This document shows, piece after piece, positions 21,401 to 33,684 of a stretch of 64,000 bases of DNA. Made by a program: the position numbers and the translations under genes. The stretch is from Plumapathes pennacea (lineage: Eukaryota > Cnidaria > Anthozoa > Antipatharia > Myriopathidae): positions 11,065,078-11,129,077 of the forward strand of contig OZ038470.1 of the NCBI GenBank assembly GCA_964036295.1. The letters are read 5' to 3'. Every line of letters begins with the position of its first letter. Position 1 is the stretch's first letter. Under the pieces are notes generated by a model. That model made no database searches. It saw only the letters and a program-made list of their open reading frames with translations, and had not been told where the DNA came from.

Positions 21401-24169
21401 TGTATCAAATACCAGGAATATTGTACTTGTTACTGTATTATATTATTAATATTTTGTCTTCTTATTAGGAGCCATCATGGTTGGGGCTCTAAATGTCAAA
21501 CAGCCCCAGCCCCTCTCCCCTGACATGGAACAGTTTGTTGCAAGTTCTGGGGATCATGGCATTGTGATGGTGTCATTTGGTTCCAATGTGGCTTCTGCTT
21601 TGGACAGAACCTTAGTGGATATGATGTCTGAGGCATTTGGTAAACTCAAACAGAAAGTTGTCTGGAGATGGAAAGGTAAAATCTGCAATATGTACTTCCA
21701 TATTCAACTTCTTGCAATATCTTGTAAAATACCTGGTCGTCTTGTGAAATCTTGCAAAGATCTTACCTTGGTAAAATTTTTCTGAGATATTGGCTACTGT
21801 AATCTTGTCAAGATCATGCCTGATCTGATAAGATATTTCCAGAAAATTCTTGCTTCTATCAACAAGATCCTGTCAAGATCTTGTTATGTATTTTTTAAAG
21901 ATCTTGCCAGCATTTTATTGGGAGATGTTACAGTACAAGATCTTGCCAGAACATCTTGCACGTCTGGAGTGTGAGTTTGCTTGTTTCTTTGTTAGGAAAG
22001 AACTCACTAAGGCTGATCTAATCTCAAGCAAACCTAGAGATATGAGTTATAGCAGTACACGGGATACATATCATATCAAGATATATATACATATTATATA
22101 TCATGGTTTCTTCAACAGGGTACATTCCATCCTCTCTCAGTCCCAACATCAAAATCGTGGAGTGGCTTCCACAAAACGATCTTCTCGCGCATCCTAAAAC
22201 CAAAGCGTTTATTTCTCATGTTGGACACAACAGCTTGTACGAAGCAGCGTATCGGGGCGTTCCACTTGTGGCCGCTCCACTGTTTGGTGATCAGCACTCG
22301 AATGCACGCAAAGCTGAACACTTTGGTATTGGACTTGCAGTGGATCTAAAGACAACCAGTGCAGAAAAGTTGATTGAAGCCACTGAAAGAGTCATCTACG
22401 AACCAAGGTAAGAGTACAGACAAAAAAACGCACCTCACAAATAGATGCGACCTTCTATTGATAGTGTGTACGTGGGGTTGCGCGTATTTTTTCTGTTCGT
22501 TCCATTTGTAGTGTGCACGTGTGTTAGTGTTTGTTTCTCTGCGTCCTTTTCTGGTGGAGTATGCGCATTTGTTCTGTTGTTGCATGTGCGTTCCATTTAT
22601 AGTGTACACGTGCGTTAGTGTTTGTTTCTGTGCGTCCTTGTCTGGTGGAGTGCACGCATTTGTTCTGTTTCTGTCCGTTCTATTTGTAGTATGCACGTGC
22701 ATTAGTGTCTGTTTATTTGCGTACTTATCTTGTGGAGTGCGGGCGCATTTTTTGTTTCTGTCCTACGCAACCCGTTGGCAGAAGCGCGGTCGTCCGATTT
22801 TGTAGGGAACTCCCCCAGGGAGTTGACGTGTGGTCGGTACCTCGGAATATACAGACTTGACATTAAATATGGAATACCAGGTCACTTTTGCCACTTCCAT
22901 AGAAGGCAAGCCACACAGTAACACCACGGCCCCCAGCCTGTACCCTAGGTAGTACACAGTCAACCGATACTGCTCTTTCCGTCGTTGACGTACTCGGACA
23001 CGTCCGTCATGGCGGTACACCTCAAACCTGGCTTCATTACTAAATATTACAAGGTGCCAGTGGCCAACCTGCAGACGTCCATGGTCCCTTGCCAGCTGTA
23101 ATCGCCTCTGTCGGTGAACTTGTGTCAGGAGAGGTTTCCTCAGAGGTCTCCTAGCCCACAAACTAGTGTTCACCCAACCAACTGTTGAGCAGAGTTCAGG
23201 ATACAGGGACATTAATAGCATTCTGCCACTCAGTCCTGAGGGAGGAGGCTGTCCTTGTACGACCACCTATGCACATCCACCTGAGTAATCGATCTTGTCT
23301 TCTGGTAGTTTTGAAAGGATGTCCAGACCGAGGTCTAGGAGTAGGTACACCAGTCTCAGCTTCTCCTCAGCTTACTGACCGCTCCTTGCATAATGTTGTA
23401 CTGTCCGGCTATGGCCGTTTGTGTGAGGCCACTGTTTCGGAGCGCAACAACCCCATGAGTCACCGCAGCACCCAACTGACGTACCACCACCAAGGAATAA
23501 CTCTGTAAAATTTCAGCCAGCTACGACAATGCGTTCAGGAGATATAGATGGAAACATGTTGACCAGCGGTTTTTGTATAGATCACCAAAAAGCGTGCCAC
23601 AGTGCTGATGGTATGTTCACTCACCCCACGCATGATTGAAAGCAATGGTTGGTCTAAAAATCGCATGCCGGTCAGGTGACATGGTCTACTGTATACAGTA
23701 TAGAGCATGTTGTTGCACCATTCAAATGCTCTGAAAACTGACTCTATTTATTTCATCCCGATTAAACAGAAACATATATTCCATATTTAATGTCAAGTCT
23801 GTAGAAATGTCGGCTGCTTTCCTTGCGTCATTGTTTGCGTCGCCTCTTGTATGAGTATGCCGTGAGAATCATGTTCCTCTCTTCAGGTTCAAAGAAAGCG
23901 TTACTCGGATTTCCCGTCTTTTGAGTGACCGACGACGCACATCAGTTGAAGAATCCGCTGACTGGGTTGAGTACGTGCTCAGGCACGGAGGAGCGCGTCA
24001 CTTGAGACCGGAAGTGTTCAACATCCCCTGGTATCAGTTCTACCTGCTTGACGTCATAGCGTTCCTTTTTGCCGTGGTGACTGTCATATTGCTGGTATTA
24101 TGGATGTTCTGTAGATGTGTGTGTCGATTGTGTTGTAGAAGAAGTGAAAGCAAGCCAAAGAAGGAATGA
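18482..24169 (+). CDS. UGT B: UDP-glycosyltransferase, complete, 515 residues, Gln at the catalytic-His site
   Basis: Exons 18482-18640, 19660-20269, 21469-21675, 22119-22407 and 23887-24169 have GT-AG borders and phases 0, 1, 1, 2. UGTs transfer a sugar from a UDP-sugar to lipophilic acceptors, usually from the ER lumen. A signal peptide (residues 1-23) precedes IACFPMFGGSQYLVM, where Gln36 stands in the place of the usual catalytic His. The partner Asp region is MITDIGMSCAPLV. The UGT signature spans about residues 341-384 (WLPQND, SHVGHNS, YRGVP, DQ). One membrane segment (about 473-497) is followed by a basic tail ending KPKKE, which fits a KxKxx ER-retrieval signal. Length is normal for the family. 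The start has a good context (AACATGG). Intron 1 holds a long fold-back element, intron 4 a minisatellite and a dead Tc1 element. The UDP-sugar used cannot be read from the sequence. Confidence 0.9.
18763..19209. mobile_element. Long fold-back element (about 200-bp arms) in intron 1 of B
   Basis: The left arm (18763-18958) and right arm (19007-19209) are nearly perfect inverted repeats, for example GTGATGTTGCGTAACAG / CTGTTACGCAACATCAC and TTGTGGCCTCTTGAGTCCCT / AGGGACTCAAGAGGCCACAA. The 48-nt loop contains a second GTGGCCACT repeat. No coding content is present. The same element is in B' at 45604-46050. Confidence 0.85.
20270..21468. other. Intron 2 of UGT B
   Basis: 1.2 kb without coding potential. 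It contains an AT-rich palindrome near 21188-21225 (CATATAATAATTATATG). The matching intron in B' is 47086-48279. Confidence 0.7.
21715..21962. repeat. AGATCTTG-rich cluster in intron 3 of B
   Basis: Many imperfect copies of (A)AGATCTTG and TCTTGTCAAGATC occur within 250 bp, and also in B' (about 48535-48765). It looks like a decayed short tandem repeat. No protein-coding sense is seen. Confidence 0.5.
22440..22765 (+). repeat. About 88-bp minisatellite in intron 4 of B
   Basis: Three to four units with GTTAGTGTTTGTTTCTCTGC, TTGTTCTGTT and TAGTGTRCACGTG, as in pseudogene A intron 4 and B' (49255-49660). Confidence 0.75.
22852..23801 (-). mobile_element. Tc1/mariner element, defective, in intron 4 of B
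   Basis: It is flanked by TA. The ends CAGACTTGACATTAAATATG and CATATTTAATGTCAAGTCTG are perfect inverted repeats. On the minus strand, 22763-23266 reads part of a Tc1 transposase (HWHLVIFSNEARFEVYRHDG, then VRVRQRRKEQY). Asn replaces the first Asp of the usual FSDESRF motif in this stretch. An HTH-like N-terminal part (GLTQTAIAGQYNIMQGAVSK, readable in the unit 2 copy) is in another frame. It is dead as a transposase source. It predates the duplication, since B' has it at the same place. Confidence 0.85.
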
Positions 24170-24386
24170 AAGCATGCCGCAACTCTTCTCCTAAACAGGG
24201 TGAGTTGGGATCACAGGCATTTTATGAGGGAGGGAAGAAGGATGGAGTGTTTCAGTCAAAGTTATTAGAACAGTTTTCGGTTGACTATCGAGACGAGTTG
24301 TGATTTCTTTGTTTTTGTGCTTGCTTCGCTTTCCGATTTGTCCAAACATGTTTAGCAGCATTCTTCGCCAATCAGGAACAAAAGCG

Positions 24387-24392
24387 AATAAA
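24387..24392 (+). terminator. Likely polyadenylation signal of UGT B
   Basis: AATAAA lies about 218 nt after the stop codon and is conserved at 51284-51289 in B'. Confidence 0.45.
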
Positions 24393-25462
24393 CCTGAATG
24401 CGATCTGCTTACCTAAACAAGCAAGTGGCAATGACGTTTTCTCTTATTGACGATTGGTCTCTTCTTCAAATTCAAAGTAAACCAATCACAAATTACTTTA
24501 GTTCCTGGTTGGTTGAAATGTGTTCTTACGGATTCTGTGATTGGCGCTGTAATTACTTTGGTTTTGGTTTTACGAAAGTCGTCCTGAAAGCTACTCTGGT
24601 GTAGAGTTTTAGTGATGGGGGGAAGAAGGCACTTCCTATTACTATACGAGGAGGCTCCGCCTGAAAGGGGTCCCTTTTCAAGCCTCAGGTACAAAACAAG
24701 GTATAAAAAAGCGAAGCTTTTTGGTGTTTGAGCGGCTAACCAAAGGAAAATTGTATTGGCATTTTATAGGAGTTCTAAAACTTGTCCCTTGATTGAGTTT
24801 GCAAGAGTCGCGATGTCGAGTCAGGTATTCCTGTTCAAGGCATAAAAAGGGGGCACATTTTTACTGAGAGTTTATAAAAGGGTTACTAATTCGACCTCAA
24901 AAGTTTTGTCAAGCAAGGTTGTAAAATCGGGAACCAATAAAAGTGTTGTTCTGACTTCTTGAATTTTGTGGAGGTCGTCTCAGTTCTCTCGGCAATCTGC
25001 TCGACTGGCCCGATCTTGCGACCGGTGATGCGCGGAATGATTTCTGGTTCATTATAATAGCAGCCTGTTCGAAATCAAACAAAACCCAGAATAATGAAAC
25101 TAGCGCTGTTGACACTAATTTGCTTTGTGGTACAGAGTTGAGAACAAGGCGATTCAGTTCCAACACAGCAATTCAAAGAATTTCAGCTCTGTTAGAAAAC
25201 AGGGCCGTAAGTAATTTTTTCGGAATTTGATTGTCTATTTCTCCCGCGGAAATGAATCAGCACCCCCCTTGATCTCAACTACAGTGTTGCCCATCTATTA
25301 TAGAACACAACACGAGGTGAATTAGGTCCAGCACAGCAATTCAAAGAATTTCAGCTCTGTTAGGGGGGGGGGGGGGGGTTGTTTGATTTTGAACAGCCTG
25401 CTACCCAGCCTGCTACCCTATTTCTCAGTCTCCTTTGGCTTGTCCGACACGTCAGCTCTGTC
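24393..25462. other. B-C intergenic region
   Basis: No gene is seen. GCTGTGTTGG / AATTCAAAGAATTTCAGCTC type sequence appears twice (around 25155-25195 and 25335-25363), ending in a G run at 25363-25378. This is the likely promoter region of C. No TATA box is obvious. Confidence 0.5.
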
Positions 25463-26409
25463 ATGGTTGTTTCTTTAATGTTTCTCGCTTTTTTCTGCTT
25501 ATTAATCACAAGCTTTGAAGTATCCTGCGCGAAAATTGCGTGTTTCCCGATGGAGGGAGGAAGTCATTACTTCGTAATGAGAAATATTGCTGAGGAGTTG
25601 GCCGATCGTGGACACGAGGTACTAATCAGGAATACAGATTCGCACATGGTGGCTCACCCAGAGCATGCATCGACTTGCACAAAATTGAACACATCTGTCG
25701 TCGTGTCGAACGACTCTGATGCGGTCAAGGTCAAACATCGGCCAAACATTTACGGACTTATTCTGTAAGCACAGTGCCTTCACATTAGAATTTGCTGTGA
25801 TACTGATGAAACATTGGTTTGACTGTATTTCTGTAGAAAGTTACGGAGAGAGGTTTGAATCCTTTGGTGCAGCAGTTAGGTTGTAGTATTGTACTAAAGT
25901 GTATTTTAATGTGTACAGAGAAATTTGTCCAACTTGTAAAATAGGGCCCGGTCGCACTGGGAAACTTAGTCGATAATAACTCAGCATCGAGAGCAATACG
26001 ACGGCTTCTTCAGTGTTTGGTAGCGACTTGCTAACATTTATTTCTGGTGAATGATGCAAATGTCGATATTTATGTCGTTAAAGTTACGGAGCGACCGGAG
26101 CCATATACATGCACACTTGTAATTGTTTTATTGCATTGGCCCCAAGCGTTTTGTGATATTGATGAAACATTGCGGCCGAATTTTACTAATGACGAATTAA
26201 TTTAATTATCGACGGCTTATAAAACTGCAGCAATCATGATCGTAGCAATGGCTCGATCGCTCAGTTATCGCCTTATAATCCCTGAACGTGTTTTTTAACG
26301 ACAGAATAGAAACATAGCTTTACGCCTAGACGCGTTGTTGTGGAAACTGATTAATTACAATAAGTTTTTCCGGTCCACCCCCCCGCATGCATGGACGCTA
26401 TTAAATTTA

Positions 26410-26594
26410 AGGCCCCGTTTACACTAGAGCGAATTTATCTGGATTCGAGGCATTTGTTTCCGGATTTGTGAAAGCGTTTACACTGGTTTTTATGAATCCG
26501 GGATCATTTTTATTGACTCCGGAGAGAAAACTAACCTGGAATCGAAAGTGGGAACTTTGTATCCGAAACAGTTTTCAAGTGTAAACGGGGCCTA
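26410..26594. mobile_element. MITE with GGCCCCGTTTACAC ends in intron 1 of C
   Basis: The ends AGGCCCCGTTTACACT and AGTGTAAACGGGGCCT are perfect inverted repeats. Internal GGATTCG / CCGGATT motifs repeat. It is also present in C' (53718-53902). Confidence 0.75.
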
Positions 26595-27587
26595 ATAGTT
26601 CGGCAAGCTTTGTTTATACTAGAAACAAACCCAGTATCCGTCTGGACGAGTTATTCGGCAGATGGATAAAATCAATTGGAAACCAATTTTGACGAATAAC
26701 CTCAGTGGTTATCGTGCACCCCTCATTCGCCCCTAGGCATTAAAATTTGCATCACATTGAACTTTATTGTCCTCTTTTATCTTGTTTTCAAGGTCTCTTT
26801 GGTGGTCACTTCAATCCAACGAATAAAGAAATCTGAGAAGTTTGAACACAAGATCTTTAACGTCCCATTGAATGAAGATTACATTGAAGAGAACATCACA
26901 AGCAAATGCATAAAATTGGGCATATCACAAACGGCATGGAAGATGACAGAACTCCAGGCATTGATATGCGACAAGCTCCTTGGTGATAAAGAGCTGCTTC
27001 ACAGCCTTAAAGAGTATGACTTGAGTGTCAGTGATACTGCGATGTTATGTGCCCCTCTTGTAGCCAATGTGCTGAAAATTAAGAGAGTGGAAGTCTGCCC
27101 TACCGCACCAAATGTCCCACGGTTAGTATACCGTCAAATCCCAATGCCAGTTTCGTACGTCCCAAATCTGGTGCTTGGGTTCAGTGACAAGATGTCGCTT
27201 CTCCAACGCGCGGCCAATGCTGTAGCATACGTCGCATTTAGCTTTGTTAGAGATGCTATGATTTCAACTCCGCTGATTAAAAGTTTGGAGGAGAAATACA
27301 ACATTAGCCAGGAGATATCATTCCAGGGTGCAGTTGGGGAGGCTGAACTCGTCCTCATCACCGCAGATTTTGCTTTGGAATATCCTCAGCCTCTTATTCC
27401 AGGTAATTGTTAAAGTCCGTTAGTTTCAGCAAATGTTTATACATGACGTTTGGAGGATATAAAATAGGTTATATAGCTAATATACAGCACTTAGGTACCA
27501 GTAGTTTAAACCTTTCATTCCCAGGAGTGTAATACAACCAGTTCTTAAGAGAACTAGGTTGACTGCGTCGGCGTGGTGGAAGACGAA

Positions 27588-27770
27588 CTGGTGTTAGTAT
27601 CAACTGTGTGTTGATGAGGGTAATGGAACGCCGTAAAAGAGACAATAGCTGACCTTTCGAGCGCTAGCCCTTCGTCAGAGTTAATGACGAAGGGCTAGCG
27701 CTCGAAACGTCAGCTACTGTCTCTTTCACGGCGTTCCATTACCCTCATCAACACACAGTTGATACACCAG
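27588..27770. mobile_element. Hairpin MITE with about 85-bp arms in intron 2 of C
   Basis: The arms run from CTGGTGT...ATCAACTG to CAGTTGATACACCAG and meet at CCCTTCGTCAGAGTTAATGACGAAGGG. Pairing is close to perfect, for example CGAGCGCTAGCCC / GGGCTAGCGCTCG. A copy is at 54891-55069 in C', and a half copy without the second arm at about 62700-62830 in gene D. Confidence 0.85.
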
Positions 27771-28639
27771 TTTGATTCCCAGGAGTGCACAACTCCAGTA
27801 TTTTCCTTTCAATCTCTCACCAGAGATATATCGTACACTAGTTTGGAGAACTTGGCTTCTGACAGCTTCATATTTCCTCGCCAAAAGTAGTTTATTGTTT
27901 ATATAGTCTATGTGATTGTACGGGTGACTGTTGTTTTTTAGTTGTTAACAGTGAGGTTTCTACTACCTAATCGCTGCTGTGCTTGGTCATTTTAGTCTTA
28001 ATGCGATTGGTTGTCGAAACTCAAAGGGCCGTTCTTGTTCTAAGTTTCTATTGTTTCAGTGGGTGTTGATGATTAGTACTATAACTGATGCATTCAGCAG
28101 AGTCCAGTTTATGTCGTGTGTCCAGGAACACGTGATTCCTGATGTGACCCTTTCTGGTCACGTGTTTATGTGCTTATGTTTAGTCTCAGAGTCTTGTGTT
28201 CCCCAAACTGAGTTGCCTGGCAAAGTTTGCCATAACTCTAAAGATGACTACCACTCAGGTTTTCGAAACCTCAGCCAAAAACAGCAGTCAATCTGAAGCT
28301 GCTATTTTCACCTGGATGATCACACTCGATGAACAATTTTGTTAATCCCTCATTTCCACATATATTTGTTTAACTCTTCACGTACTTCCGAGCTCAAAAT
28401 ACAAAATCTCTGTACCATTCATGAAGAAAATGTGTGAGTGATGTGATGAGAATTGATTGTCAAATCAATCTTTATCTGAGCAAAGATTAGCAACTTCTTC
28501 ATACTGTATGATATATCTTTGGTGCAGACTAAAGAAAATCAAAGCAGCGTGGCCGCTGTAAGGTCGCCCATATATGTTATACTGCCTGATTGGGATTAAT
28601 TTTTTGCACCAAAGTAAGAGAAAATCGGTTGTGCCTAAA

Positions 28640-29325
28640 TCGTACCAACGGGAAGGACAGCCGCGCAAGACTGAAAACGAGTTTAGACCCGATCGCTTCA
28701 CGACCGAGAATCGGACGATGTCGGTAAATCCAAGATGGCTGTTTTCTGTGTATTTCATCGAACGATGAAATGAACATGCGTTATCGAGTTAAGTGAAATA
28801 ACATCGCTTCTTTTGATCATAGTTCAGACGATTATAATACATATTGAACCTCGTGGCGAACTAAACTGTAGAAAATGTGACGTGTCCATCCCGCTGGTAC
28901 GGTGTAATCGTGTCGTACCAACAGGAAGGACAGAGTGAAATAACTCGACTATTTTAGCCGAGGATTATTTTAAGTGAAGAGTAAGTGTATCTTCAATAAA
29001 ATCAAGTGGCATCTCTTCCTTTGATGGTGATTTAGACAACTGAGGCGAACTAAACTGTGGAAAATGTGATGTGTCCTTCCCGCTGGTACGATGGAGTTCG
29101 ATCGTACCAGCGGGAAGGACAGCGGGAAATAACCAGACTATCTTTAACTGTATCTTCAGTCGAGGATATACAGAGTAAAATGTACCATCGGAAACTCAAG
29201 TAGAATTGCTTGACTGAATTATATTTGACACAAAATGAGCCTCACAGTGAAGTAGAGTACAGTAAAGTGTGGTGTCCTTTCCGCTGGTACGCTGTCTTTG
29301 GATCGTACCAGCTGGAAGAAATCTC
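28640..29325. repeat. About 190-bp tandem units each centred on a TGTCCTTCCCGCTGGTACG palindrome
   Basis: Inverted pairs of TGTCCTTCCCGCTGGTACGA and its complement occur at about 28890-28940, 29071-29123 and 29273-29320, with a single arm near 28640. Each pair is preceded by GCGAACTAAACTGT-like sequence. The middle pair is a perfect stem of about 21 bp with a short loop. No coding function is seen. Confidence 0.7.
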
Positions 29326-29737
29326 GTACCCAGACCCTCCAATGTGGACGAAACTCGAAGGCTGGGAGGACGTTTTAAGAATTGGATCGCTAGTTGAACC
29401 CGTCAAGGGTAATCCCCTAGTTTTAAATAGATCTCTGTAGTGCTAAGACGACTGGGAAAAGTACCAACGGCCAGAAATGGCGAGCTTTCTAGAACGATGA
29501 AGTTGCAGGGACCCAGTTGATTTGGCGTTGCCAGTGAGCTCGCGGTGTGAGTTGCGTGGAGACCAGAATATACTAAAATGGACAGAAGGGACAAGAGCGG
29601 AACTCTCAAGACAGACTTCAGTTTCTCACCAGAAAAATATCACACAGTATAGAGAACTTAGCTTTTGACACCTTGCTCAAATGAAACCTGACTAAACTAT
29701 AAATTATCATTAATAATGGTAATAGGACTGAGTGGAG

Positions 29738-29853
29738 TCCGATTCGGTCTGTAATCATACGAGTGATTACGAAATCGGACGACCGCGCTTCGCGGGAGTC
29801 TGATTTCGTAATCACGAGTATGATTACAGACCGACATCGGACGACACGAAGTC
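29738..29853. repeat. Nested fold-back with about 45-bp arms
   Basis: CGGTCTGTAATCATACGAGT and its inverted partner ACGAGTATGATTACAGACCG flank an inner CCGCGCTTCGCGG stem. Outer sequence CATAAATATTACAATTT (about 29870) reappears inverted near 30880, so a larger element may run from about 29700 to 30900. Confidence 0.65.
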
Positions 29854-32800
29854 CTCTTACCAATTAATCATAAATATTACAATTTATGAGAATGAAATGA
29901 TCATATAGCTTCAGCGTCTTCTCCTGTACTATACATAAAAACAAAGCATCAAGAAGTACTTCATCGCCGATCTATTTTAACACGCGCGTACACACGGTTC
30001 GGCGTTTGTAAACACGCCGCTTGTTCGTAGTTATCTAGCTCTCAGTTATATCAACTTAAAATACTTGAGAGAAAGAAGAAGCTAATTTACCCAATGATTT
30101 GAGTTGAATGCGGATTTTTGAAGTAAAAGTAAAAAATGTGTAAGTTCTTTACACTCAGTAAAAATCAGTAAACCCATCACGAACTTACAAATTGAAAGAC
30201 AGTTTATTTCGACTTTTCAGGTTTACATTTTTTAACATAACAGGTACTTTGAAACTCAGAATACTAGTTTATTTTTTTCACAGAAGTTTACTCCAAAGCA
30301 TTCAAAGGAAATACTCAAGACTGAAAAAATCTGTATCTTAGCGGGTCGGCACAGCAATTACAAACTTACCGATTTCTTGACGGCTTAATTTTCTAGGAGC
30401 GTTTGTCCATCACAGTCCATCACAACAAAGTTAAGTTTCTTCCATGATTTTGAAATGAATTAACGACGTTCATTGACATTGGCCGAGCCGTAAGTTTCGG
30501 AGTGTCTATAGCACAGCATGCTGGCGATGTCGTGAACTAAACAAACGCGCCCGACCGGCGAAAATTTCCTGTCTTCTTTCGTTACATAGTGACTGTTCAC
30601 GTTCTTTGATTGACCACAAACTGTTCCTTGCATGTTAAGTTGTCCAAGAATTAACAAAATTCGCCTTTCGAGAAGCCACAAACTCACACCGGCAATCGAG
30701 TTTTCCACTGAAAATCAGTGTAACGCTGATTGGTGCATTTAAATTTCACTCTTGCTTATGATTGGTCAAGCCAACTGTCCGATTACAGAACAAAGAAGTA
30801 TCCGATTACAGAACAATAGGTGTCCAATTAATGATTAATCGGGGGGGTTTATGAACCAATCACATTCGAGGAAATTGTAATATTTATGATTATAACACTA
30901 ATACACTTGCTTCTTGAAGGTTGAGCGACTCTGCATTTTGAGCTTAGGAGCAAAAGTGTCAGCCGGCAAGAAAAACTGAGTAATGCGCGCGTCACATATC
31001 TTTATATGCACAATCGATTCTAATCAGAGGCCACGATTAATCCAGCCTTCGCTTCAATACTTATCTATTCCTTTTATTAACTGAATGCATTTCTTCTCTC
31101 AGGCTTTAGAGTATTCGTGCTTTGTAACAAATACAAAACTGAAAGCCCGCGGGACTGAAAGCGAGGAATGAATGAAACACGATACTGTACTTGTTTACAA
31201 TATTTTGCGGTTTTGTTCACAGCGTGTTCAGTCCCTGTGACTGCAAACTCAATGCACAGGACTATTTCGGTGTATTGTTCATTTCTAGTACACATTGACC
31301 ATTGCGAAACAAAAGCTACATGATCGAATGGAAGAAATATTTCAGCAGGTAATATATGATAAGCAGAAGCATTTCTGTTAGGCAACAAAAGTCACGTACA
31401 ATGTAAAGCATAAATCGCTATTGTTTTATGGCTGAAGCTCATCGTAGCTTTGGTTTCCGTTTTCGGCCTGTTATCTTCCTAGAAGTATTTTGTGTCGCCA
31501 CAGAAAGTTTCGTCGGGACTAAATAATTAGCGGCGACAGAGTTATTTGCAATCGCGTAGCTGTATCCATCAAATATCGAATCCACGAAATTTCTGCGGTG
31601 AACAAGAACGCAAGCCAAATCCAGTTTATCCATACATGTTCCACAGAACCAAACGGTGTTGAGTTTCGAGCATAATTGCCTCGCTGTGTCAACCTCGATA
31701 TGCGTTACAGCTGTAGAAGCACCCTCGTTACATTAAAAGAGCGGCACAATGGCTGCATTTCATGATCACGGCATATTAGCCATGCAGTTTCATCATCTTC
31801 GTTCGACCGAACATTCTCGCTCAATTGCGGTATGCTTCGTAATCACAGTACAGTGAGTGCCCTACCACTGTAGGAACACTCTGGCTCAATGAACAAACGA
31901 CAAGCTTCGAATGTTTGACTACCACGATAAATAAATCAGGACAAGTTAACACGTTCGTCACGCCCAATTTTGGAATGCCCAAATTTGGATAGAACACAAA
32001 AGAACACATCTTTATATGGATTTCCATTGTGGACGCAGAGTGAATGGGGGACAACTCAATCCCATAAAGGTCGCCTCTCCACTTCGTGGAGTGGGCGACC
32101 TTAAAAAACTAAGTTAGTTACCCTTGGGAGTGAAAGGGTGCAAGTATTGAACAACCGCGCCTAACTACCATACATTCAAACTTGAATTGTTCCCTCTTGC
32201 ATTTGTCAATAGGAGCCATCATGGTTGGAGCTCTAAATATCAAACATCCCCAGCCCCTCCCCCCTGACCTTGAGCAGTTTGCTGCAAGTTCTGGGGAACA
32301 CGGCATAATAATTGTGTCTTTCGGTTCCGTCGTGGCTACTCACTTGGAAAGAACCCATGTGGATATGATAGCTGAGGCAATTGGTAAACTCAAACAAAAA
32401 GTTGTCTGGAGATGGAAAGGTAAAACGTTTATGGAGCAGATACCGATTTACGTCTTGTAGTGGAGCGGTTTTCAAGTGAGTAAAGTAATTACATGCACTG
32501 CCAATCATAGCAACTGCAAGAATTACTTTCAACCAAGACAAGGTTTTTTGGTGTTATGTGACGTCATGACAGCCAAGCACATTCAAATAGCAGTGTTCTC
32601 TTCCAACTCTTAGTAAACTCGTCAAATGAAACCTAAATGTGTGACCACTCAAATGAAGCTCTCAATGAGTACATTCTAATAGTAGTGTTCACACAAATTT
32701 TGTGCGTTTCTAAATTTTCAGCGCTTGTCGCCCTCTAAAGTGGATACTTGGTTTCAGTCGATGTTATTCAGTGCCAAGTCCAAATTGCGTTGAATTTAGA

Positions 32801-33507
32801 GTTCAGTAGTTCTGAAGAGAGTCAATCAAAGTCTTTTCTTCAATCTACGTTCCTACCTTATACGTCTTACACGACCAAGGGAATTGAAGCAAGTCAAAAA
32901 GTGTAAAGCCACTATATAAGAGACGGAAAGGCAAATTAACGATTAATACCGACTGAATTTCAGAATTTTTAGGTGATCTAGCTATACTTTGTTTCCTGTT
33001 TTTGTTTTTGTTGTTGGTTTGTTTATTTTCTTTTCTTTTTTCTTTTTTCTTTTTTAGGGTACATTCCGTCCTTTCTCAGTCCCAACATAAAAATCGTGGG
33101 GTGGCTTCCACAAAAATGATCTCCTCGCGCATTCTAAAACCAAAGCGTTTATTTCTCATGTTGGACACAACAGCTTGTACGAAGCGGCGTATCGGGCGTT
33201 CCACTTGTGGCCGTCCCACTGTTCCCTGATCAGCACTATAATGCGCGCAAAGCTGAACACTTTGGTATTGGACTTGCAGTGGATCTGAAGACAACCAGTG
33301 CAGAAAAGTTGATTGAAGCCACTGAAAGAGTCATCTATGAACCAAGGTAATGATATATTTGTGTACAAGTAATGTAACACCCATTATGATAGAGTCATTA
33401 TATCAACATTCTGAAATGGGGAGTGAAAGAGAGTGCTGGTTAGAAAACAAGCAAACAGTCATTTCTCTTGCACACTAGTCAGACAAGAACACAGGAAATG
33501 AATAAAT

Positions 33508-33680
<173 letters not shown>

Positions 33681-33684
33681 AATA

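Larger units (their letters stand above)
28560..32102. mobile_element. 3.5-kb insertion with terminal inverted repeats in intron 2 of C
   Basis: The ends AAGGTCGCCCA (28560-28570) and TGGGCGACCTT (32092-32102) are exact inverted repeats, and sequence equivalent to C' intron 2 resumes on both sides (ACTAAAGAAAA / AAAAAACTAAGTTAGTTACC). An extra 20-odd bases (28539-28559) with GCAGCGTGGCCGCTG lie outside the left end. The inside holds diverged tandem units with palindromes (28640-29320) and a nested fold-back element, but no recognisable transposase. The right end also has a local stem, CTCCACTTCGTGGAG. It appears to be a non-autonomous DNA element of unknown family, or a composite. Confidence 0.6.
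25463..33346 (+). pseudogene. UGT C: truncated copy (exons 1-4, no exon 5, frame disrupted in exon 4)
   Basis: Exons 25463-25618, 26793-27402, 32213-32419 and 33058-33346 match C' exons. Exon 1 encodes a signal peptide and CFPMEGGSHYFVM, with His35 at the catalytic position. Exons 1-3 are fully open. Exon 4 has one extra A (CCACAAAAATGA near 33112) giving an immediate TGA, and one missing G (ATCGGGCG near 33199) that restores the frame. Both changes are in homopolymers, so consensus errors are possible. No exon 5 follows: after about 140 bp come an (AAT)n tract, an inverted Helitron-like element and a minisatellite, then the start of unit 2. The protein would therefore lack the membrane anchor and retrieval signal. 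The cause is the duplication breakpoint in intron 4. Intron 2 carries a 3.5-kb insertion absent from C'. Confidence 0.85.

Noticed and set aside
22346-22805. Repetitive frames in intron 4 (Thr/Arg/Asn-rich on one strand, Phe/Val/Cys-rich on the other)
   Set aside because: Translation of the 88-bp minisatellite; the same occurs at 7074-7422, 35731-36183 and 49354-49698.
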